Positions 11,188 through 16,739 of a stretch of DNA of 16,739 nt are shown here, piece by piece. This stretch comes from Methanobacterium sp. PtaB.Bin024. GTDB taxonomy: Archaea; Methanobacteriota; Methanobacteria; Methanobacteriales; Methanobacteriaceae. The position numbers and the translations under genes are program-made. Numbering within the stretch: the first letter of the stretch is position 1; every line of letters begins with the position of its first letter. The stretch is taken from the NCBI GenBank assembly GCA_002067065.1, contig MVPY01000058.1, positions 1 to 16,739 of the forward strand, in the 5' to 3' direction. The notes under the pieces are model-generated. The model ran no database searches. It had not been told where the DNA came from and saw only the letters and a list, made by a program, of their open reading frames with translations.

Positions 11188-11300
11188 ATAGTTTATTAAC
11201 AAATTGATATAGTTTATCTAGGATTATAATAGATTAAACTTGAATATAATTTAAACTAGGATATAATTTTATTAAACTTGGATGTAGTTTAATTTATAGT
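11188..11300. repeat. AT-rich imperfect repeats in the valS / membrane-protein divergent spacer
   Basis: Copies of (A/G)TA(G/A)TTTA begin at 11188, 11209, 11246 and 11284. The middle two are each followed by a CTAGGAT core and end in TTAAACTTG, so their unit length is about 37 bp. The spacer 11081-11386 has no open frame of note. The array is too short and irregular for CRISPR. Confidence 0.5.
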
Positions 11301-11386
11301 CATACCCTGTATAAAATTAGTTGAATAAAAACGTTAATAAAGGGAATGTACATTGATTTGAAGATATATATAATGGTGATTGTGAA

Positions 11387-11743
11387 ATGGAAATGTTATG
11401 GTTTTACATTGCAGTTATCCTGGCTATAAGTGATGAAGTGCACACCCAAATATTCTGGAAACTGTTCTTTGATTTTTATGTATTATTGGCAGGGTTAATC
11501 CATGAAATTACCAATTCTAACATTGCAATGTGGATAGTTCATGAACTATTGGAGGCTGTTTTCCACTTTGTCCTTTTATCTATTCTATTCCTGTCTTTGG
11601 AGATAGGATTTTTAGCTGCAACCATCCACTTGGTTGTTGACCTTTACCAGGAGGCTGCTGGACTGGAAATGAACCGCCTACAGCATCGTGCATTGCACTT
11701 TGTAATTGAATCATTCTTCTTTATAATGGTGTTAGGCCTATAA
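11387..11743 (+). CDS. Small His/acid-rich integral membrane protein, unknown function
   Basis: 118 residues, predominantly hydrophobic, with three or four membrane helices (about 4-16, 24-42, 47-83, 103-118; the third stretch may be two helices). Seven histidines (19, 39, 52, 60, 81, 100, 104) fall mostly within or at the ends of these helices, several with nearby acids: H52-E53, H81 with D85 and E89, and H100-x3-H104-x3-E108. This pattern could bind metal or haem in the membrane, as in membrane metal-dependent hydrolases such as the YdjM group, but the diagnostic HRGxTHS motif is not present, so I assign no function. Start: ATG at 11387 with GGTGAT at 11375-11380; a second ATG two codons later is possible. 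It lies 162 bp before pheT on the same strand. The clear binding site and coherent hydrophobic profile support a real gene. Confidence 0.75.
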   Translation: MEMLWFYIAVILAISDEVHTQIFWKLFFDFYVLLAGLIHEITNSNIAMWIVHELLEAVFHFVLLSILFLSLEIGFLAATIHLVVDLYQEAAGLEMNRLQHRALHFVIESFFFIMVLGL

Positions 11744-11905
11744 TAAAACCTTAACCAGACCTATGATGGAACTTAAGATATCTATTCATGCAAGGGTTTA
11801 ATCAATTAATGTTTATAGGGTTTTGGCTTTAAAATTATAAGAAAACATTAATTTACTAAATGAATTTAAACTTGATCGAATAAAGTAGAAAATGAGGAAA
11901 AATAT

Positions 11906-13573
11906 ATGCCGGTTATAACATTTACCTACAATGATTTAGAGGAATTATTAAATCAAAAAGTAGACCATAACAAACTCATTGATTTATTACCTATGATTGC
12001 TAGTGACATTGAGGATTATGATGATGAACAAATTAAAGTGGAGTTTTTCCCCAACCGTCCGGATTATTTGAGTGTGGAGGGAGTTGCCAGGGCACTAAAG
12101 GGATTTTTGAAAATAGAAAGAGGATTACCCCACTATATAATGGAACCATCCGGCACCAGCATCACTATTGACCCCGGACTGAAGGACATTCGACCTTACA
12201 CTGCGTGCTGCCTGGTATTAGGCATCAAATTCACTGAAGATAAACTCCGCCAGGTCATGGACTTTCAGGAAGACCTGCACTGGGTGATAGGTCGGGACAG
12301 GAAAAAGGTAGCCATAGGCATTCACAACCTGGACGTTTTGAAAGGACCATTCCGTTATATGGCTGCTGACCCTGATGAAGTATCCTTCGTACCCCTTGAG
12401 ATGGATGAAAAGATGACTCTCCGGGAAATCCTACAACAACACAAGAAAGGAAAGGACTACGCCCACCTTGTAGATCAATATAACAGGTACCCATTGATAA
12501 TGGACTCAGGAGATAATATACTCTCAATGCCACCTATTATCAATGGAGAGCTCACTAAACTTACGGTTGATACTAAAAATCTTTTTGTGGATGTTACTGG
12601 AACTGATAAGCAGGCAGTGGAGCGTACTTTAAACATCATTGCCACCAGTTTCGCAGAATCAGGTGCACAGATCCAGACCATGGAAAATATATATCATGAT
12701 GAAACGCTCATAAGACCGGATTTAACGCCAAAAGAACGCATGGTAAGTGTTAAAAATGCTGAAAAACTTATTGGAATCCCCTTAACATCAGAAAAAGTAG
12801 CGGAAGCTTTACGCACAGTACGTCTGGATGCTGAAGCTATTAATGAAGATGAAGTACGAGTCATGATTCCCCCATACAGAGTGGACATCCTCCATGAAGT
12901 GGACATAATCGAGAACGTGGCCATTGGTTACTGTTTCCGCAAGATCGAACCAGAACTTCCCCAGGTGGCCACTGTAGCCAGGGAAGATCCCTACATTGAT
13001 TTCGACCAGAATGTAAGGGAGATTATGAATGGATTGGGCTTTGCAGAGGTAATGAGTCTCATGCTCACCAATGAGGAAAACCACTTTCAGAAGATGAGAC
13101 TCCCTGAGACAGCAAGAGTAGAAGTTGCTCAGCCCATCAGTCAGGACCGTACCATGATTCGCCAGAGCCTCTTGAACGGACTACTGGAATTTCTTGAGGA
13201 TAACAAGCACGAAGAACTACCTCAAAAAATCTTTGAAGTAGGAGAAACAGTTTTCTTGGATGGGGAAAAAGAGACCAAGACGGTTGGTGTTAAAAAGATG
13301 GCCTGTATGGTAACCCATTCCCAGGCAAACTTCACCGAGATTAAATCAATCACAGACTCATTTATAAATAATTTAGGTCTGGAAATGCAAATCCAAGACT
13401 CTGATCATCCCAGCTTCATCATGGGAAGATGTGCCCAGTTAAAAGGTGTGAGGAAAAGAACATCCGATGTTATGGTTACAGGATACTTTGGTGAGATGAG
13501 TCCAGAGGTCATCACCAATTTCCAGCTGGAATACCCAGTGGTGGCTATGGAAGTTGAATTTATAAAATTATAA
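11906..13573 (+). CDS. pheT: Phenylalanine-tRNA ligase beta subunit, archaeal type
   Basis: A 555-residue beta subunit of the alpha2-beta2 phenylalanyl-tRNA synthetase. The archaeal/eukaryal form lacks the N-terminal tRNA-binding EMAP-like module and the C-terminal anticodon domain of the bacterial 790-800-residue protein, which fits this length. Order: a N-terminal B1-like region containing FFPNRPDYLS (about 48-57), a B3/B4 editing domain (about 85-260), a B5 domain (about 270-340, with VMIPPYRVDILHEVDIIE), and a catalytically inactive class II core (about 350-555). Start: ATG with TGAGGA at 11893-11898. The partner pheS is not in the window, so the subunits are encoded apart. No oddity in the reading frame. 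Confidence 0.95.
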   Translation: MPVITFTYNDLEELLNQKVDHNKLIDLLPMIASDIEDYDDEQIKVEFFPNRPDYLSVEGVARALKGFLKIERGLPHYIMEPSGTSITIDPGLKDIRPYTACCLVLGIKFTEDKLRQVMDFQEDLHWVIGRDRKKVAIGIHNLDVLKGPFRYMAADPDEVSFVPLEMDEKMTLREILQQHKKGKDYAHLVDQYNRYPLIMDSGDNILSMPPIINGELTKLTVDTKNLFVDVTGTDKQAVERTLNIIATSFAESGAQIQTMENIYHDETLIRPDLTPKERMVSVKNAEKLIGIPLTSEKVAEALRTVRLDAEAINEDEVRVMIPPYRVDILHEVDIIENVAIGYCFRKIEPELPQVATVAREDPYIDFDQNVREIMNGLGFAEVMSLMLTNEENHFQKMRLPETARVEVAQPISQDRTMIRQSLLNGLLEFLEDNKHEELPQKIFEVGETVFLDGEKETKTVGVKKMACMVTHSQANFTEIKSITDSFINNLGLEMQIQDSDHPSFIMGRCAQLKGVRKRTSDVMVTGYFGEMSPEVITNFQLEYPVVAMEVEFIKL

Positions 13574-13698
13574 GTTTTTTATTTTTTTTATAAAGGATAT
13601 TAGTTTTTATAAAGGACATTAGTCATTTTAAATGATTATTAGGACTTTTTTTAGATATTTTCTTAGATTTTTAGGAAATAGGACTGATTATGATGTTT
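13574..13698. terminator. T-rich convergent spacer with a 19-bp tandem repeat
   Basis: T6 and T8 runs directly follow pheT (13571-13590), the usual archaeal termination signal on the plus strand. The 19-mer TTTTATAAAGGATATTAGT (13586-13604) is repeated in tandem at 13605-13623 with one change (T to C). A further T7 run lies near 13650. The region separates pheT from the convergent small gene. Confidence 0.5.
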
Positions 13699-14085
13699 TT
13701 ACCAAACACATGCCTTGAAATCATCTAATTTATCGCCCTGGATCACATAGATCCTTTTAATACTTTTAATATCAAATTCTTTGGCTGCTTCCAGGATATG
13801 CAAACCCAGTGCACCTGGTTTCAGAGCAAAATAAATATCTGAACTCTCATTAAAGGTAATCGAGAGTATCTTTTTAAGTTGCTCAGATGCAATTTTCAGA
13901 TCATCCGGTGATTGATGATGATATTCAAGCTCGTGATCTCCTGGGAGATCTAGATCCGAAAATAAAGTCTTAAACTTGTCTTTATCATCCAGATATTCGT
14001 AGACGAAAACCACTTTCTGGGCCTTGGTTTTAGTTAATGCCTCTTCAAAATGTGAATTTTCTATGTTAGTAACCAGTGTAATCAT
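13699..14085 (-). CDS. Small alpha/beta protein of unknown function
   Basis: 128 residues, apparently alternating strands and helices: hydrophobic strands at about 1-7, 23-29, 83-88 and 111-115 separated by amphipathic helices. This suggests a compact Rossmann-like fold. The segment IYFALKPGALGLHILEAAKEF (split here by a turn after KPG) sits where CARF-type ligand-binding domains have their glycine-rich loop, but the resemblance is loose and there is no effector domain. I do not recognise a named family. It is third in a minus-strand run after pyrI and the YjbQ-family gene, 73 bp from the latter. The ribosome-binding site is weak (AGGGAAAAG just before the ATG). Codon usage and length look like a real gene. 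Confidence 0.65.
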   Translation of the reverse strand: MITLVTNIENSHFEEALTKTKAQKVVFVYEYLDDKDKFKTLFSDLDLPGDHELEYHHQSPDDLKIASEQLKKILSITFNESSDIYFALKPGALGLHILEAAKEFDIKSIKRIYVIQGDKLDDFKACVW

Positions 14086-14158
14086 TTACTTTTCCCTTTT
14101 AATTTTATTTTGAATATCATGTAACTATTATTGGCTGTTAGTTGTAATGCCAATATTT

Positions 14159-14569
14159 TTAATCACCCATAACTGTCACTGTTAGTTTTCTTTGTCGTGG
14201 ACCGTCCAGTTCCACGAAAAATATACTCTGCCAGGTGCCCAGCATCATCCTACCATTTTCTACAGGGATGGTCTGACTGCCTCCCAGTAGGAAGCCCCGG
14301 ATATGGCTGTCGGCATTGTTATCAATGCGATCATGCTGATAACCAGCACCCTGAGGAATGATCTTTTCCAGGGCCGTCTGAAAATCAGAAACTAAACCAG
14401 ATTCATTCTCGTTTATAACAACTCCAGATGTGGAATGGCGGCTGTAAACATTTAACAATCCATTTTTAACACTAGAACGTACTAAAACTCCTTCAACTTC
14501 CCTGGTGATGTCCACTATTTCAACCCTCTGGGAAGTTCTGATTCCTACTATTTCGCGTGTATTTTTCAT
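14159..14569 (-). CDS. YjbQ/UPF0047 family protein (putative secondary thiamine-phosphate synthase)
   Basis: 136 residues, matching the compact YjbQ family (near 138 residues). The conserved surface pocket residues are visible: H45 in HSTSG, H79-D80, the NADSH motif (85-89) with its Asp and His, GTWQ (111-114) and DGPR (122-125). Members form trimers that probably bind a metal; E. coli YjbQ shows weak thiamine-phosphate synthase activity, but the physiological role in archaea is unsettled. The frame could run upstream to 14659, but the ATG at 14569 follows a GGGGGA site (about 14577-14582) by eight bases and gives the standard family length. It sits between pyrI and the orphan gene at 13699. 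Confidence 0.9.
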   Translation of the reverse strand: MKNTREIVGIRTSQRVEIVDITREVEGVLVRSSVKNGLLNVYSRHSTSGVVINENESGLVSDFQTALEKIIPQGAGYQHDRIDNNADSHIRGFLLGGSQTIPVENGRMMLGTWQSIFFVELDGPRQRKLTVTVMGD

Positions 14570-14699
14570 CACATTTTCCCCCGTATCTAATAACGTTTTC
14601 TTATAGGTGACGGTTAGAGTGGAATTAATTCGTTGTTGATTGGAAGGGATGGATTTCAATAAAAATGAAAATAATCTAATTTAACTTTATAATCTAAAA

Positions 14700-15167
14700 T
14701 TATTTGAATTGGGTCTCAACATCACTTTGCTCCATGATTCGTTCACAGTAATGACAGCGAAGGATCAAAGGTTCCTTACCTAGCACAATGAAGCGTGTTT
14801 CAACCGGTTCATCAGTGTTGGTGATACAGTTGGGATTAGAACAAGTTAAAATACTGTTAATTTCATCTAAAAGAGTAACCTTGCCTTTTCCTACAATTTC
14901 ATAATCTCTTATAATATTTATTGTAGCTTGGGGGGCTATAAGGGCAATTTCATCCACTTCTCTTGATGCAAGTTCCCTTCCCTCTATCTTGACAATGTCC
15001 TTACTGCCCATCTGACTGGAATGGACATTCATGGCCAGGGTCAATCCGGTCTCTGGGCGAGGAAGCCCCAATATTTTAAGGACTTTAAGGGCGTTATTTG
15101 CACTTATATGATCAATAACCGTACCATTTTTTATGGGCTTTACCTTTAATTCCTTGGGAGTTTTCAT
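14700..15167 (-). CDS. pyrI: Aspartate carbamoyltransferase regulatory subunit
   Basis: 155 residues. PyrI binds nucleotides and holds the PyrB trimers together in ATCase, the first committed step of pyrimidine synthesis. Zinc cysteines C109, C114, C138 and C141 fall at the same positions as in the E. coli protein. The nucleotide-site residues D19-H20, K60 and K94 are also conserved, so allosteric control by CTP/ATP is likely retained. Start: ATG with GGGTGA shortly before. The catalytic gene pyrB is not in the window. The YjbQ-family gene follows 130 bp downstream on the same strand. Confidence 0.96.
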   Translation of the reverse strand: MKTPKELKVKPIKNGTVIDHISANNALKVLKILGLPRPETGLTLAMNVHSSQMGSKDIVKIEGRELASREVDEIALIAPQATINIIRDYEIVGKGKVTLLDEINSILTCSNPNCITNTDEPVETRFIVLGKEPLILRCHYCERIMEQSDVETQFK

Positions 15168-15207
15168 ACTTCACCCTTACAAGTTCTAGAAGATTATATT
15201 CAAATAA

Positions 15208-15217
15208 TATTTTATAA
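15208..15217 (-). promoter_or_regulatory. pyrI: TATA-like box upstream of pyrI
   Basis: On the minus strand this reads TTATAAAATA, about 45 bases before the ATG, giving a leader near 20 bases that contains the ribosome-binding site. A second TATA-like stretch (CATATAAAAA, about 15243-15252) lies further upstream. The call rests on position and base composition only. Confidence 0.35.
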
Positions 15218-15364
15218 GATTATCCATTAATCTAATTGATTTTTATATGTTAAAAAAATGATTCATGATCTGCTAAACATCTCCTGAACTAGAAATTGAT
15301 AAAATCTAGAGTTGCATAAATTCTCAAACTGAAAACTGTATAAAATCATGAATTGCATAAAATT

Positions 15365-15420
15365 AATCTTTAAAAAAATAAAAAAGGTTTGGATAAAGAT
15401 TTTTTGTTTATCGTTTATCC
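15365..15420 (-). terminator. Stem-loop and T-tract after secD
   Basis: On the minus strand GGATAAA (15420-15414, within the last secD codons) pairs with TTTATCC (15397-15391). T6 and T7 runs follow (about 15385-15366). It ends the secF-secD transcript. The spacer 15168-15407 also holds two similar 25-base stretches around ATAAAATC...TTGCATAAA (about 15300 and 15340). Confidence 0.5.
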
Positions 15421-16616
15421 AACATGAGTTCAATGAATTTGGCATAAACTGGTCTGGTGAGGAAAATTCCAACAAGCACTCCCAGGACAGTGGTGAATGC
15501 AAATCCAGACAGAACACCTATTCCAGTGGCTCCTCTACTGAACCCAATATATGCCAGGGGTAACATTGCAGCGATTAGAGTACCTGCTGAAGCGAATATA
15601 ATAAAGAAGGCTTTCTTTATTTGGGTACGAACACCGGACATCCGTTTTTTCTCCCGGAATCCTTTAAGCACTTCATCGGTGATGATGATCTGGTCATCTA
15701 CACCAGTACCAATTGCTGCCAGTATACCGGCAATGGCTGCCAGGTCAATGTTCCAATGTATTACAGCAGCGGTTCCCAGTATCAGAATGAGTTCTGCGAT
15801 ACTGGTTAACATAATGGGAACAACCAATAATGGCGTACGGTATCTTAGAATTATGATGGCTGCAATAATCACCAGTGCTAAGAATCCAGCTACGATTGCT
15901 CCGTTTATAAACTGATCACCAAGTTCGGCTGAAACACTGCTAACACCAACAATCTTTACTTTAACAGGGAGAGCACCAGATTGTAATAATGTTTGAATAC
16001 TCTTGGCCTCTTTCTGTGCCTCTTCCTTGGTGCTTTCAGCACCGCTGATCATCACATCAGTGGATGGTTGTCCATTGGCCAGTTCTGCGGAAAGCTCAGG
16101 GGAGGTTATGAGTTGATCATCAAGGTACATTTCCACAGGAGTGCCAGCCTGACCTTCAGCTACTTCAGCAAAACGATTGGCACCTTCCAGAGATACCTTA
16201 AATGGAACCTGCCATTCAGTTCCTGTAACTTGATATGGCTGTACACTGGTGATATCAGATCCTACCAGTGCAGTTTGGTTGTTAATTTTGGCTTCAAATT
16301 TACCATTAGATCCCACGATCTTGGCAACATCCTCTGGTTGCACACCCGCGATTTCCACAATTACATTCTGGTTTCCACTAGGGTATACTTTAACATCTTT
16401 AACACCGAATATGTTCAATCTCTTATCCAGAACAGCGGTAACTGTGTTCATGGTTGATGTGTCCACTGGTTCTTCCAGCTGAAGCTGTATTACTGATCCA
16501 CCTTTAAGATCCAACCCTTGTTGGATACCAAAAACTGAAATAGCAGCTATACTTCCAATAACCAGCACGAGGAGAAGAATGAATCGTTTGTCTTTGATGA
16601 ATTTCTCGTATTTCAT
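15408..16616 (-). CDS. secD: Protein-export membrane protein SecD
   Basis: 402 residues. SecD works with SecF beside the SecYEG channel to help proteins leave the membrane using the ion gradient. Membrane helices: one at about 12-29, then five at about 238-257, 261-283, 291-312, 334-356 and 363-387, with a large external P1-type domain between (30-235). Signatures: LDLKGG (35-40) right after the first helix, and GTGVDDQ (303-309) in the fourth helix, whose acidic pair is linked to ion flow. The archaeal form is shorter than E. coli SecD (615). An ATG seven codons upstream (16637) is rejected because the strong GGAGG site (16624-16628) lies downstream of it and seven bases before the ATG at 16616. 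The start overlaps the secF stop as ATGA. Confidence 0.95.
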   Translation of the reverse strand: MKYEKFIKDKRFILLLVLVIGSIAAISVFGIQQGLDLKGGSVIQLQLEEPVDTSTMNTVTAVLDKRLNIFGVKDVKVYPSGNQNVIVEIAGVQPEDVAKIVGSNGKFEAKINNQTALVGSDITSVQPYQVTGTEWQVPFKVSLEGANRFAEVAEGQAGTPVEMYLDDQLITSPELSAELANGQPSTDVMISGAESTKEEAQKEAKSIQTLLQSGALPVKVKIVGVSSVSAELGDQFINGAIVAGFLALVIIAAIIILRYRTPLLVVPIMLTSIAELILILGTAAVIHWNIDLAAIAGILAAIGTGVDDQIIITDEVLKGFREKKRMSGVRTQIKKAFFIIFASAGTLIAAMLPLAYIGFSRGATGIGVLSGFAFTTVLGVLVGIFLTRPVYAKFIELMLDKR

Positions 16617-16739
16617 TTTCGTGCCTCCACGTACCATCTAAGTATTCCAAGGTTCATGAGCCATGTGGCCAAAATATCTGCAGTTAACCCTATGATCAAC
16701 ACTGCAGCTATATCTGCCAGGGTCTGGGCAGCAGGGATC
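16613..16739 (-). CDS. secF: SecF, C-terminal end only (cut by window edge)
   Basis: Only the last 41 codons are inside the window. They read as a hydrophobic last helix, LADIAAVLIIGLTADILATW, followed by a short basic tail ending EARK and a TGA stop. This matches the conserved last membrane segment of archaeal SecF. The stop overlaps the secD start by four bases (ATGA, 16613-16616), so secF is translated first and coupled to secD. The frame enters at 16738. Confidence 0.85.
   Translation of the reverse strand, partial: IPAAQTLADIAAVLIIGLTADILATWLMNLGILRWYVEARK

Noticed and set aside
11188..11300. Possible CRISPR array.
   Set aside because: There are only two good copies, they are degenerate and abutting, and no unique spacers or cas genes are present.
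13699..14085. Calling the orphan a CRISPR-associated CARF protein.
   Set aside because: The resemblance is limited to one loop, and there is no effector domain, cas gene or array in the window.
14570..14659. 30-codon upstream extension of the YjbQ-family gene.
   Set aside because: The GGGGGA site lies inside the extension, and family members are close to 138 residues, matching the ATG at 14569.
15457..15915. Long open frame opposite secD.
   Set aside because: It is antisense to the conserved SecD membrane domain and reflects the codon bias of hydrophobic helices.

Overview
The window looks like chromosomal DNA of a methanogenic archaeon of the order Methanobacteriales, most likely Methanobacterium or a close relative. 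The evidence is AT-rich spacers, GGTGA/GAGGT ribosome-binding sites, an archaeal-type PheT, an archaeal/eukaryal-style ValRS, SecF and SecD as separate proteins, an archaea-specific DnaJ-zinc-finger/RecJ-like protein, and a winged-helix regulator with the FilR1-type (DUF1724) sensor domain typical of methanogens. The genus is an inference from gene content. No rRNA, tRNA, CRISPR array, IS element or prophage gene was recognised.

Layout. Positions 1-1008 (+): an oxygen-defence pair, the 3' part of a rubrerythrin and a two-iron superoxide reductase. 1313-1807 (+): a small predicted lipoprotein. 2104-4290 (+): a multidomain RecJ-like DHH phosphoesterase. 4356-5186 (-): the FilR1-domain regulator, whose natural start codon appears to be lost or non-AUG. 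5421-6583 (-): a small Ras-like GTPase translationally coupled (ATGA) to an endonuclease III homologue. 6964-11080 (-): valS followed by aroA, probably one transcript. 11387-11743 (+): a histidine-rich membrane protein. 11906-13573 (+): pheT. 13699-15167 (-): pyrI, a YjbQ-family protein and a small orphan protein. 15408-16739 (-): secF (partial) and secD, coupled by ATGA.

Most of the window is housekeeping: translation (ValRS, PheRS beta), the shikimate pathway (AroA), pyrimidine control (PyrI), base-excision repair (Nth), nucleic-acid metabolism (RecJ-like), protein export (SecDF) and oxidative-stress defence. Four start sites were moved downstream from the longest reading frame because a good ribosome-binding site precedes an internal ATG or a signal peptide begins there (lipoprotein, valS, yjbQ, secD). 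One start (the regulator) was moved upstream because conserved coding sequence continues there without a standard start codon.

I do not see a convincing new multi-gene system. The observations most worth a second look are: (1) a 30-residue insertion in AroA built from 10-residue tandem units; (2) His in place of the second cluster cysteine in the endonuclease III homologue; (3) the regulator with an ATC codon exactly where ATG is expected; (4) the GTPase-Nth coupling; (5) several short direct repeats in promoter regions that may be operators; and (6) an orphan His/acid-rich membrane protein beside pheT.
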